Notes: generated from the letters alone by a model not told the origin. Positions 1-7,191 are shown, counted from the stretch's first letter. The stretch is DNA of 8,014 bases from DATJSJ01 sp035504175 (GCA_035504175.1 DATJSJ010000173.1:1-8014), one strand, 5' to 3'. Made by a program: numbers and translations.

Positions 1-2219
1 GATCTCGGCAGGCGCGCTGCCGGCTCCGGCGTCGCCGGCCGCGGCGTGGCACGCGTCGCGGCACCGCTCACGTGCACCCCCCGTCGCGCCACGCCCTGCA
101 GCGCGAACAGCAGCAGCGAGCGCGCGGTGACCGTGTAGGTCTCGCCGATGCGGAAATGCTGGTCGCGGTCGTCCTCGGGAATGTTGGTGTCGAAGATCAG
201 CCCCCAGCGCCGGCCGCCGGTGCAGGGCGGCAGGGTGAAGCCGACCACGTCGTGATGCGCGTTCAGCACCAGCAGCAGCGTCGCGTCGGTGCCGGGCCGC
301 CGGATGCCGGTCGCCTGCGCCCGGCCGTCCATCAGCATGCCGAAGCAGCGCATGTTGGCGTCGTCCCAATCCTCCGGTCGCATCTCCTCGCCTGAGGCGT
401 TAATCCAGGTCACGTCCCGCACGGCGAGCTCGGGGATCCGATCGCCGGTCAGGAAGCGGCCACGGCGCAGGATCGGGTAATGGTGCCGCAGCTCGGTCAG
501 CCGTCGGACGAAGCGGGTCAGCCGCTTGCCGGTCTCGCCGATATCCCAGTCGACCCAGCTGATCTCATTGTCCTGGCAGTAGGCGTTGTTGTTGCCGTGC
601 TGCGTGCGGGCGAACTCGTCACCGGCGAGCAGCATCGGCGTGCCTTGCGACAGCAGCAGCGTGCCGAGCAGGTTGCGCATCTGCCGCTCGCGCACCGCCA
701 GAAGCTCGGCGTCGTCGGTCGGGCCCTCGGCGCCGTGGTTCCAGCTGTGGTTGTTGTCGTTGCCGTCGCGATTGTCCTCGCCGTTCGCCTCGTTGTGCTT
801 GTCGTTGTAGCTGACGGTGTCGTTGAGCGTGAATCCATCATGCGCGGTGATGAAGTTGACGCTGGCCCAGGGCTTGCGGCCGCGCCGGTTGAACAGGTCG
901 GCGGAGGCGCAGAGCCGGGCGGCGAGCTCCGGCACCTTCCCGTCATCGCCCTTCCAGAAGGCGCGCACCGTGTCGCGGTAGCGGTCGTTCCACTCCGCCC
1001 AGCCGGGCGGGAAGGCGCCGACCTGATAGCCGCCTGGCCCCACGTCCCAGGGCTCGGCGATCAGCTTGACGGAGGACAGCACCGGATCCTGCCGGCAACT
1101 GTCGAGGAAGCCGCCGCCCTCGTCGAAGCCGTACGTCTCGCGCGCCAGAATGGTGGCGAGATCGAAGCGGAATCCGTCGACATGCATCTCCTGCACCCAG
1201 TAGCGCAGGCTGTCGGTCACCATCTGCAACACACGGGGATGCGACAGGTTGAGCGTGTTGCCGGTGCCGGTGTCGTTGATGTAGTAGCGCGGCGTCTCCG
1301 GCAGCAGCCGGTAATACGAGGCGTTGTCGATGCCGCGGAAGGAAAGCGTGGCGCCGCGCTCGTTGCCCTCGGCCGTGTGGTTGTACACGACATCGAGGAT
1401 CACCTCGAGCCCGGCATCGTGCAGCCGCGCCACCATCTCCTTGAACTCGGAGAACACGAAGGTGGGCGTGCGGGCGTAGCGCGTGTCGGGCGCGAAGAAG
1501 CCGATCGTGTTGTAGCCCCAGTAATTGGTGAGACCCTTCTCCAGCAGCATCGTATCGTTGACGAAGGTGTGGACCGGCAGCAGCTCGACCGCGGTGACGC
1601 CGAGGCTGCGGATGTAATCGACCACCTCCTTCACCGCGAGCCCGGCATAAGTGCCGCGCATGTCATCCGGCACGAGCGGATGCAGCTTGGTGAAGCCGCG
1701 CACGTGGGTTTCGTAGATCACGGTCTGCGCCCAGGGCACGCGCGGCGGATGGTCGCGGCCCCAGGTGAACGCCGGATCGATCACCCGGCATTTCGGCATG
1801 AACTCCGCGCTGTCGTCCTCGTTGAAGGACAGGTCGTCGTCGGGCGCGCCGATCGTATAGCCGTAGCAGGCCGGGTCCCAGCGCAGCGCGCCGACCAGCG
1901 CCCGCGCATAGGGATCGATCAGCAGCTTGTTCGGGTTGAAGCGATGGCCGGCCTCGGGCTCGTACGGGCCGTGCACGCGATAGGCATAGACCGTGCCCGG
2001 GCGCGCATCCGGCAGGTAGCCGTGCCAGACCTCATCGGTATATTCCGGCAGCTCGATCCGATCGATCTCCTTCCTGCCTTCGAGGTCGAACAGGCAGAGC
2101 TCGACCTTGGTGGCATGCGCAGAGAACAGGGCGAAATTCACCCCGAGTCCGTCCCAGGTCGCGCCGAGCGGGTGGGGCCGCCCTTCGCTGATGCGCGTTC
2201 GCGTCTTGGCCTCGGGCAC
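1..2219 (-). CDS. glgX: Glycogen debranching enzyme GlgX (isoamylase-type, GH13), C-terminal end cut by window
   Basis: Hydrolyses alpha-1,6 branch links of glycogen or limit dextrins in the cytoplasm. 739 residues are visible and the stop lies beyond the left edge. An N-terminal CBM48-like segment (about residues 13-100, starting HPLGATWDGLGVNFALFS) precedes the GH13 barrel. The four GH13 regions are readable: DVVYNH (D276-H281), DGFRFD with nucleophile Asp353, LIAEPWD with acid/base Glu389, and TAHDGF with Asp461. This spacing matches the GlgX family. The frame is continuous from the start to base 1, so I see no frameshift. The last 25 or so residues are rich in Pro, Ala, Arg and Thr and look like a disordered tail. 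I chose the GTG at 2219-2217 because a purine-rich SD (AGAGGGGGA, 2233-2225) sits 5-7 nt upstream and the protein begins as expected (PEAKTRTRISEG). It is divergent from the maoC-like gene. Family members usually sit near glgA/B/C; those genes would be outside this window. Confidence 0.96.
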   Translation of the reverse strand, partial: MPEAKTRTRISEGRPHPLGATWDGLGVNFALFSAHATKVELCLFDLEGRKEIDRIELPEYTDEVWHGYLPDARPGTVYAYRVHGPYEPEAGHRFNPNKLLIDPYARALVGALRWDPACYGYTIGAPDDDLSFNEDDSAEFMPKCRVIDPAFTWGRDHPPRVPWAQTVIYETHVRGFTKLHPLVPDDMRGTYAGLAVKEVVDYIRSLGVTAVELLPVHTFVNDTMLLEKGLTNYWGYNTIGFFAPDTRYARTPTFVFSEFKEMVARLHDAGLEVILDVVYNHTAEGNERGATLSFRGIDNASYYRLLPETPRYYINDTGTGNTLNLSHPRVLQMVTDSLRYWVQEMHVDGFRFDLATILARETYGFDEGGGFLDSCRQDPVLSSVKLIAEPWDVGPGGYQVGAFPPGWAEWNDRYRDTVRAFWKGDDGKVPELAARLCASADLFNRRGRKPWASVNFITAHDGFTLNDTVSYNDKHNEANGEDNRDGNDNNHSWNHGAEGPTDDAELLAVRERQMRNLLGTLLLSQGTPMLLAGDEFARTQHGNNNAYCQDNEISWVDWDIGETGKRLTRFVRRLTELRHHYPILRRGRFLTGDRIPELAVRDVTWINASGEEMRPEDWDDANMRCFGMLMDGRAQATGIRRPGTDATLLLVLNAHHDVVGFTLPPCTGGRRWGLIFDTNIPEDDRDQHFRIGETYTVTARSLLLFALQGVARRGVHVSGAATRATPRPATPEPAARLPR

Positions 2220-2224
2220 GTCAT

Positions 2225-2233
2225 TCCCCCTCT
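2225..2233 (-). promoter_or_regulatory. Ribosome binding site of glgX
   Basis: On the minus strand AGAGGGGGA lies 5 nt before the GTG at 2219. An ATG at 2224-2222 lies closer, but its frame reaches a stop within about 30 codons, so the SD and frame together fix the GTG as the start. Confidence 0.7.
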
Positions 2234-2343
2234 GCTGCGGAACGAGGCTCAATCGCCGGCCAGGGACGATGGTTGCAGGACCGGGCGGATCGCCGCATCG
2301 TGCCACCTGCCGGCAGCACAACGCCGCCCGGCGCTCTCACCTC

Positions 2344-2372
2344 TCGACAGCGCCCGGCGGCACCGGGATGAT
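2344..2372 (+). promoter_or_regulatory. Candidate sigma70-type promoter for the maoC-like gene
   Basis: TCGACA (2344-2349, five of six bases of the -35 consensus) and GATGAT (2367-2372, four of six of the -10 consensus) are separated by exactly 17 bp. Transcription would begin near 2379 and give a leader of about 50 nt before the TTG start at 2428. This is consensus matching by eye in GC-rich DNA, so it is only a candidate. Confidence 0.35.
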
Positions 2373-2375
2373 ACC

Positions 2376-2395
2376 GGCCGATCCGCTCATCGGCC
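2376..2395 (+). promoter_or_regulatory. Operator-like inverted repeat over the putative transcription start
   Basis: A perfect 7-bp inverted repeat, GGCCGAT and ATCGGCC, separated by 6 nt (CCGCTC), lies directly after the candidate -10 box. The position suits a repressor operator or a small leader hairpin. No regulator gene is visible in the window to pair it with. Confidence 0.3.
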
Positions 2396-2414
2396 AGCAA
2401 CGATGGCGCGCGGC

Positions 2415-2420
2415 AGGAGG
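2415..2420 (+). promoter_or_regulatory. Ribosome binding site AGGAGG deciding a TTG start
   Basis: A consensus AGGAGG lies 7 nt upstream of the in-frame TTG at 2428. It supports TTG as the start over the upstream ATG at 2368, which has no SD and overlaps the candidate -10 box. Confidence 0.75.
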
Positions 2421-2427
2421 GTTGGCC

Positions 2428-2880
2428 TTGCAGGGCGGCGTCTACTACGAGGATCTCGCGGTCGGCCAGACATTCACCTCGCCCGCCCGCCCGATCAGCG
2501 GCGAACGCATCGGCACCTTCGCTGCCGAGTTCGATCCGCAGCCGCAACACCTTGATGCCGCATCGGCGGAAGCGAGCATATTCGGCGAGCTGGTGGCCAG
2601 CGGCTGGCACACCTGCGCCCACACGATGCGGCTGCTGGTGGAGGGCGGCATGCCCGCCTTTGCCGGCGGCTCGATGGGGCGCAGCGTCGAGGGCATCGAC
2701 TGGCCGATGCCGGTACGTCCGGGCGACACGCTGCACGCGGTCAGCGAGCTCGTGGAAATGCGCCCGTCCCGCTCGCGCCCGGATCGCGGCATCATCCGGC
2801 TGCGCACCATGACGCTGAACCAGCGCGGCGAGACGGTGCTGGTGATGACCTCGGTGATTCTGGTGCCGCGTCGGGTTTGA
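2428..2880 (+). CDS. MaoC-family hot-dog dehydratase/hydratase (enoyl-CoA hydratase-like)
   Basis: Predicted 150-residue cytoplasmic protein of the MaoC-like single hot-dog family, whose members hydrate or dehydrate acyl-CoA thioesters. The opening VYYEDLAVGQTFTS is typical of the family. The segment FAAEFDPQPQHLD carries the catalytic-type Asp36 and His41 of R-specific hydratases (D-x4-H), followed by FGELVASGWHT (52-62), which usually lines the helix and substrate tunnel. Length agrees with family members that have one hot-dog fold. The start is TTG at 2428, with a perfect SD 7 nt upstream. An ATG start at 2368 would add 20 residues unlike the family. It is divergent from glgX and convergent with mprF. 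The substrate cannot be read from the sequence: candidates include a fatty-acid, polyhydroxyalkanoate or dicarboxylate acyl-CoA, or a non-catalytic role. Confidence 0.88.
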   Translation: MQGGVYYEDLAVGQTFTSPARPISGERIGTFAAEFDPQPQHLDAASAEASIFGELVASGWHTCAHTMRLLVEGGMPAFAGGSMGRSVEGIDWPMPVRPGDTLHAVSELVEMRPSRSRPDRGIIRLRTMTLNQRGETVLVMTSVILVPRRV

Positions 2881-2897
2881 GACCGGCAGCAGGACCG

Positions 2898-4949
2898 TCA
2901 GGCGCGGCCCAGCACCGCGCGGGTCTTCACCGGTTGCGGACCCACCGCCGGGCGAAGCTGTTCGTCGGCAAGCGCCGGCAGCAGCGGCGTCAGCACCCTG
3001 AGATCGCGCTCGGCGACACAGCAGAGATAGCGGCCGCTGCGCTGTGGCACGGCCGGCTGCGGCAGCGGCAGCCCGTCCGACCCGAGCGGCAATGGGGTCA
3101 GCCCGAGATCGGCGTAGACCCGCAGCAGATCGGGGCCGGCATTCCAGAACGCGACGTCGAGCGCTTCCTGCTGCGCCAGGTCGCGCAGCCGCCAGATCGC
3201 GGAGATCCGGTCAACCTCCGCACCGACCGGATCGCCGAGGCCGAGCAGCACCGGACCGAAGCGGCGGAACGGGATCGCGGCGCGGCCGGATTCGCCGAAC
3301 ACCAGGCCGTCGGCACGCCGCGGCGGGGTCGCGCCGAGTCCGGTGTAGCGGTGGCGTCCGTCGACGCCCCAGGCCAACCAGTTGACCCGGCTCGGGCGCA
3401 ACAGTCGCCAGGCGGCGACCAGCGCCAGCACCACGGTCAGGAACACCGTCACCCGCACGCTGTTCGGCGCCTCCTGCGACAACACCACCTGCCACCAGCT
3501 ATTGGCCGAGAGGTAGCGCACATGCGAGCGCACCGCGGCGAGGGCCAGCACGCAGGCGATCAGCGCAAACAGCGGCACCGCGGTCTCCGCCCGCAACGGC
3601 CCGCTCAGCAGGCGCGCATCGCGGTAATAGGCGGGGCGGAACGGCGCGATCACCGCCGTCGCCAGCACCAGCGTTGCCGGAATCCAGAGGTTGATCCCCT
3701 GCGCGCCGGTGAAGGCCGCACCGAGCAGCAGCAGGACGATGGTGCTGCCCCAGGCCAGCGTCACGCGCTGTGCCAGGCCGAGCGCCAGCAACAGCAGGCC
3801 GGTGCCGATCAGCGACGGCACGTACTGCCCGGCGTTCTCAACGATCACCGCGAAATCCGGGTTGATCCAGGAGAAGTCGGGCCGCGGGTCGAGCACGCTC
3901 AGCGACAGCAGCAGCACGCCGCACAGCGTCACCGCGCCGGTGCCCGCTGCGACGGCGAAGTCGGGCTCGCTCCAGCGCGTTGCCGCCGTGCCGCGCGCCA
4001 CGCGGCCGCGCAGCACCGCGCCGCGCACCAGCACCTCGTTGCCGGCGAACAGGCTGCCGGCGAGGAACAGCGGGATGATGTAGTAGTAGAGCCGGAAGAT
4101 CAGGATCGCGCCGACCACGGGCGGCGCGTCCAGATAGGGCTCGAGGCCGAGCAGCATGGCGCTGTCGAACACGCCGATGCCGCCGGGCAGGTTGGCGGCG
4201 AGCCCGGCCGTGTATGAGGCGACGTAGACGCCGAGGAAGCGCAGATAGGTCAGACCGGGTGCTGCCGGCAGCAGGGTGAAGAAAATCGCCGCGGTCAGCG
4301 CGACATCGACGGTCGCGAGCAGCACCTGCACGATCGCCATGCGCCAGCCGGGCAGCGTCACCTCGTGGCCGAACATGCGCACGGTGCCGAGCACGCGCGA
4401 CAGCGTCACGTAGCCGGCGACGATCAGCCACAGGCCGGCGCCGCACGCGTACATCACGCCGTGCGGCAGACGCTCGCCGAGCAGCGGCACCGAGCCGGGC
4501 TCGACGAACAGGATGGCACCACCGAGCACCATGCCGCCCAGCCCGAAGGTCAGGCTGCAGAAGGCGATCACCTTGGCGATCTGCACCGGCTGCAGTCCCC
4601 AATGGGCGTACAGCCGGTACCGCACCGCGGCGCCGGAGACGGCGGCGAAGCCGAGATTGTGCGACAGCGCGTAGGCGCAGAACGAGGCGAAGGCGGCGCG
4701 GGCGTAACTGACCTTGTGGCCGGCGTAGATCGTGCCGAGCCGGTCGTAGAAGGTCAGGACGCCATAGGAGAGGATGGTGAAGCCGAAGGACAGGACGAGG
4801 GCGCGCTGCGGGATCGCGGCCAGCGCGTGCTCGATATCGGCGAGCCGCAGATGCCGCGCCTCGTGCGCGACGCCCCAGATTGCCGCGACCAGCAGGCCGA
4901 GCCCGAGCAGGGCAGGCAGATGCCGGGCGTATTTGGCCAGGCGGTGCAC
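2898..4949 (-). CDS. mprF: MprF-like lysylphosphatidylglycerol flippase/synthase homologue with a shortened C-terminal synthase domain
   Basis: Inner-membrane protein of 683 residues. Residues about 8-515 hold roughly 12-14 hydrophobic segments. The first part (to about 310) resembles the flippase-like LPG_synthase_TM domain, with family-like stretches such as ALSHNLGFAAVSGAAVRYR (94-112) and NLPGGIGVFDSAML (253-266). Residues about 528-626 resemble the beginning of the cytoplasmic DUF2156 aminoacyl-PG synthase domain (VLLGLGDPVGAE, then VAFWNAGPDLLRVYADLGL). Typical family members are about 840-860 residues with a synthase domain near 300 residues. Here the similarity fades after about 626, followed by a Pro-rich tail (627-683) with a Cys pair at 643-644. 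The second half of the synthase fold is therefore missing. The GTG start has GAGGGGG 6 nt upstream and lies 1 nt past the lysS stop. Lipid flipping is plausible, but lysine transfer is doubtful. Confidence 0.85.
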   Translation of the reverse strand: MHRLAKYARHLPALLGLGLLVAAIWGVAHEARHLRLADIEHALAAIPQRALVLSFGFTILSYGVLTFYDRLGTIYAGHKVSYARAAFASFCAYALSHNLGFAAVSGAAVRYRLYAHWGLQPVQIAKVIAFCSLTFGLGGMVLGGAILFVEPGSVPLLGERLPHGVMYACGAGLWLIVAGYVTLSRVLGTVRMFGHEVTLPGWRMAIVQVLLATVDVALTAAIFFTLLPAAPGLTYLRFLGVYVASYTAGLAANLPGGIGVFDSAMLLGLEPYLDAPPVVGAILIFRLYYYIIPLFLAGSLFAGNEVLVRGAVLRGRVARGTAATRWSEPDFAVAAGTGAVTLCGVLLLSLSVLDPRPDFSWINPDFAVIVENAGQYVPSLIGTGLLLLALGLAQRVTLAWGSTIVLLLLGAAFTGAQGINLWIPATLVLATAVIAPFRPAYYRDARLLSGPLRAETAVPLFALIACVLALAAVRSHVRYLSANSWWQVVLSQEAPNSVRVTVFLTVVLALVAAWRLLRPSRVNWLAWGVDGRHRYTGLGATPPRRADGLVFGESGRAAIPFRRFGPVLLGLGDPVGAEVDRISAIWRLRDLAQQEALDVAFWNAGPDLLRVYADLGLTPLPLGSDGLPLPQPAVPQRSGRYLCCVAERDLRVLTPLLPALADEQLRPAVGPQPVKTRAVLGRA

Positions 4950-4950
4950 T

Positions 4951-6588
4951 TCACGCCCCCTCGCCGCCCTGCCTCGCTGTGCCGGAGATCGCCGGGACGG
5001 GCTCGGCCGCACGACCGATCAACGCGGTCTCGATCAGCGCGATCGTCTCGGCGATGCCGTAGAGGGCGACGAAACCGCCGAAGCGCGGGCCTTCCTGCTG
5101 GCCGAGCAGCACTTGGTACAAACAGCCGAACCAGGATTTCAGTGCGGGAAAATCGTGCCGCTTGCCAACCTCATAGACCGCATACTGGATCGCTTCCGCC
5201 TCGGCCGTCGGGTCCATGCCGCGCAGCGTCTCGGCGAGATCGGCCAGTGCCGCGCGTTCGGCGGGGCTGGGGTCGCGGTACTGCTTCGCCGGTCGGACGA
5301 AGTCGCGGTAATAGGCGATCGCGTGGTGCACCAGCCGATCCAGGAACGGCATGGTCTCGGGGTCGGCACCCGGACTGTAGCGACGGATGAAGCCCCACAG
5401 GATCTCCGGCGTCTCCGCGTTCACGACGCTCGCCAGATTGAGCAACATGGCGAACGAGACCGGGCTCGCCACGCCGTTGCGCACGCGCCCGGCATCGATG
5501 TGCCAGGCGGGATTGGCCATCGCGGCGGCCTGGTCCTCGGTCGGCAGCTTCTCGGCATTGGCCAGGTACTCGTCGACGGCGCGCGGGATGACGTCGAAAT
5601 AGAGCCGCTTGGCACGCTGTGGTGCGTTGTACATGAACTGCGCCAGGCTCTCGGGCGGCGCGTAGCGCAGCCACTCATCGACCGACAATCCGTTGCCCTT
5701 CGACTTGCTGATCTTCTGCGCGTGTTCGTCGAGGAACAGCTCGTAGGTGAAGCCGACCGGCGGCTCGGTGCCGAGGATGCGGCAGATCCGCCCCGAGAGC
5801 CGCACGCTGTCGATCAGGTCCTTGCCCGACATCTCGTAGTCGACGCCGAGCGCGAACCAGCGCATCGCCCAGTCGGCCTTCCACTGCAGCTTGGCACGGC
5901 CGCCGGTGATTTCCGTCTCGAACCAGCGTCCGCTCTCCGGGTCCTGCCAGGTGATGGTGCCGGCATCGACGTCGCGGCGTGCGACCGGTACCTGCATCAC
6001 CTGTCCGGTTTCGGGGTGGATCGGCAGGATCGGCGAATAGGTGGCGCGGCGTTCCGGGCCGAGCGTCGGCAGGATCACCGCGGTGATCTCGTCGAACGCC
6101 TCGAGCGTGCGGCGCAGCGCCGCGTCGAACCGGCCCGAGCGGTAGTAGTCCGTTGCCGAAGCGAATTCGTAGGCGAAGCCGAACCCGTCGAGGAAGGCGC
6201 GCAACCTGGCGTTGTTGTGCGCGCCGAAACTGTCATGCGTGCCGAACGGATCGGGTATCCGGGTCAGCGGTTTGCCGAGGTGCTGCGCCAGCAGGTCGCG
6301 GTTCGGCACGTTGTCCGGGACCTTGCGCAGCCCGTCCATGTCGTCGCTGAAGGCGATCAGCCGGGTCGGGCGGCCGGTCAGCGTCTCGTAGGCGCGGCGC
6401 ACCCAGGACGTGCGGGCGACCTCGCCGAAGGTGCCGATATGCGGCAGGCCCGAGGGGCCGTAGCCGGTCTCGAACAGGGCACTGGGCTTGCCGGACGCCT
6501 CGATTCGCGCCGCGACGCGGGCCGCCTCCTCGAACGGCCATGCCTTGGGCAGGGCCCGTGTGGCCGATCCCGAGTGTGTGTCTGGCAT
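4951..6588 (-). CDS. lysS: Class I lysyl-tRNA synthetase
   Basis: Cytoplasmic enzyme that charges tRNA-Lys with lysine using ATP. The 545 residues form a complete protein of usual class I length. The Rossmann-fold signatures are clear: PSGLPHIGTFGE with the HIGH-like motif at H50-T53, and KISKSKGN (292-299) as the KMSKS loop. GYGPSGLPHIG, FSDDMDGLRKVPDN and VDYEMSGKDLID are typical of class I LysRS, the archaeal-type enzyme also found in many alphaproteobacteria and unrelated to the class II enzyme of E. coli. The C-terminal part (about 320-530) is alpha-helical in character, as expected for the anticodon-binding domain. The ATG at 6588 leaves about 14 residues before the conserved KAWPF. No convincing SD precedes it. 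It is the first gene of a unit with mprF and is divergent from a small membrane-protein gene. The symbol lysK is also used for this class. Confidence 0.96.
   Translation of the reverse strand: MPDTHSGSATRALPKAWPFEEAARVAARIEASGKPSALFETGYGPSGLPHIGTFGEVARTSWVRRAYETLTGRPTRLIAFSDDMDGLRKVPDNVPNRDLLAQHLGKPLTRIPDPFGTHDSFGAHNNARLRAFLDGFGFAYEFASATDYYRSGRFDAALRRTLEAFDEITAVILPTLGPERRATYSPILPIHPETGQVMQVPVARRDVDAGTITWQDPESGRWFETEITGGRAKLQWKADWAMRWFALGVDYEMSGKDLIDSVRLSGRICRILGTEPPVGFTYELFLDEHAQKISKSKGNGLSVDEWLRYAPPESLAQFMYNAPQRAKRLYFDVIPRAVDEYLANAEKLPTEDQAAAMANPAWHIDAGRVRNGVASPVSFAMLLNLASVVNAETPEILWGFIRRYSPGADPETMPFLDRLVHHAIAYYRDFVRPAKQYRDPSPAERAALADLAETLRGMDPTAEAEAIQYAVYEVGKRHDFPALKSWFGCLYQVLLGQQEGPRFGGFVALYGIAETIALIETALIGRAAEPVPAISGTARQGGEGA
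4956..4962 (-). promoter_or_regulatory. Ribosome binding site of mprF inside the end of lysS
   Basis: GAGGGGG on the minus strand lies 6 nt before the GTG at 4949 and within the last codons of lysS. This selects the GTG over an ATG at 5012, which would overlap lysS by 62 nt and add a strongly basic, unlikely 21-residue extension. It also suggests translational coupling. Confidence 0.7.
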
Positions 6589-6595
6589 GCGGCGG

Positions 6596-6624
6596 AAGCT
6601 ATGGACCGGCAGGCGGTGGGTCAA
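6596..6624 (-). promoter_or_regulatory. Weak candidate promoter for lysS-mprF
   Basis: On the minus strand TTGACC (6624-6619, five of six bases of -35) is followed after 17 bp by TAGCTT (6601-6596, three of six of -10). The -10 ends 7 nt before the lysS ATG, so transcription would start at about the first codon. The poor -10 match keeps this tentative. Confidence 0.25.
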
Positions 6625-6643
6625 CCGCGGGGTTGGCTGCCGG
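6606..6643. repeat. Two-tier inverted repeat in the lysS divergent gap
   Basis: CCGGCAG (6606-6612) pairs with CTGCCGG (6637-6643), enclosing GCGGT (6613-6617) and ACCGC (6624-6628) with a 6-nt loop. The 8 unpaired bases 6629-6636 form a bulge. It overlaps the weak lysS promoter candidate, so it could be an operator or hairpin. Short GC-rich repeats of this size also arise by chance. Confidence 0.3.
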
Positions 6644-6656
6644 CCGGGTCCGGGCG

Positions 6657-7037
6657 ATGCTGGGTTTGATGCTCTCGCCCGCCTTCGCCCTGCTCTCCGC
6701 CGCCGTCCTGTTGGGCGGCACGCTGGGTGTGCTGCATCTGCGTCCCGCCGGCGGCGCGCCGCGGGCGCTGGGCCTGGTGCATGGGGCGCTGGCGGTATGC
6801 GGGCTGGCGCTGCTCCTGATCTCGCTGCGGCCGACGGCGCGGGCGGAGGCAAATGGCACGGCGATGCTGGGGCCGGATGGCGCGGTGGTACTGGCTGCGG
6901 CGCTGCTGGCCGGGCTCGGCGTGCTCTACAAGCTCCGGCGCGGCGCCCGTGGCGCCGCCGGGCTGCTGATGGCGCTGCACGCGACGCTCGCCTTCATGGG
7001 CTACGTGATGGTCGCGGCCTTCTGGTCGATCCGCTGA
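6657..7037 (+). CDS. Small four-helix membrane protein of unknown function
   Basis: I do not recognise a named family. The 126-residue product has four hydrophobic segments at about residues 7-28, 37-57, 74-92 and 100-124, linked by short loops. The second loop (58-73, PTARAEANGTAMLGPD) is polar, and the third carries a basic cluster (YKLRRGARG) that would face the cytoplasm by the positive-inside rule. It ends in WSIR. The ATG at 6657 gives one clean N-terminal helix. A second ATG at 6669 would shorten the protein by four residues, and neither has a strong SD. An earlier in-frame start near 6540 would overlap the start of lysS and add a non-hydrophobic Gly/Pro/Trp-rich stretch, so I reject it. 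The gene is divergent from lysS with a 68-bp gap and is followed by the palindrome region. Confidence 0.65.
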   Translation: MLGLMLSPAFALLSAAVLLGGTLGVLHLRPAGGAPRALGLVHGALAVCGLALLLISLRPTARAEANGTAMLGPDGAVVLAAALLAGLGVLYKLRRGARGAAGLLMALHATLAFMGYVMVAAFWSIR

Positions 7038-7064
7038 CCCCTCCTGGTGAGAACGGGCGCGCTA

Positions 7065-7091
7065 TCGAGCGCGCTCGACACCGTCGAGCGC
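7065..7091. repeat. Left flanking hairpin of nested palindrome
   Basis: GCGCTCGAC (7071-7079) and GTCGAGCGC (7083-7091) form a perfect 9-bp stem with a 3-nt loop ACC. It overlaps a 14-bp perfect palindrome TCGAGCGCGCTCGA (7065-7078). The 13-mer at 7075-7087 has an exact reverse-complement copy at 7210-7222. Confidence 0.85.
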
Positions 7092-7104
7092 ACCTCAAGC
7101 GCTC

Positions 7105-7191
7105 GCCACGGGGCTGCAAGCCTGTCAAGGCTGCGCGCTTCGCGCGGTGCGCGCTGAGCGCGCAGCCTTGACAGGCTTGCAGCCCCGTGGC
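7105..7191. repeat. Long perfect inverted repeat, 35-bp arms with 17-nt loop
   Basis: Bases 7105-7139 are the exact reverse complement of 7157-7191. The 17-nt centre (7140-7156) contains a further 5-bp hairpin, CGCGC (7141-7145) and GCGCG (7149-7153) with loop GGT. Each arm also has its own inverted repeat (AGCCT, 4 nt, AGGCT at 7119-7132 and 7164-7177). No T-run follows on either strand, so it is not a canonical intrinsic terminator, although RNA made through it would fold into a very stable stem. It lies between the small membrane-protein gene and the dinG-like gene. It may be a dispersed extragenic palindrome, but copy number cannot be judged from one window. Confidence 0.95.

Noticed and set aside
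480..2555. A 691-codon open frame on the plus strand opposite glgX
   Set aside because: It is the exact antisense frame of glgX, whose product has complete GH13 motifs. The antisense product is Val/Ala/Arg/His-rich with no family features, as is usual in GC-rich DNA.
2898..3100. Frameshift hiding the rest of the mprF synthase domain
   Set aside because: Only about 200 bp remain before the convergent maoC-like gene, too little for the missing 150 or more residues, and no other minus-strand frame there resembles the domain.
2877..4217. A 446-codon plus-strand frame rich in Arg, Gln and His
   Set aside because: It lies antisense to mprF, has strongly skewed composition, and has no recognisable domain.
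4774..6669. A 631-codon plus-strand frame across lysS
   Set aside because: It is antisense to the well-supported class I LysRS and has no motifs.
7105..7191. Long hairpin as an ordinary rho-independent terminator
   Set aside because: No T-run follows on either strand and the stem is far longer than usual. A terminating role is still possible but not shown.
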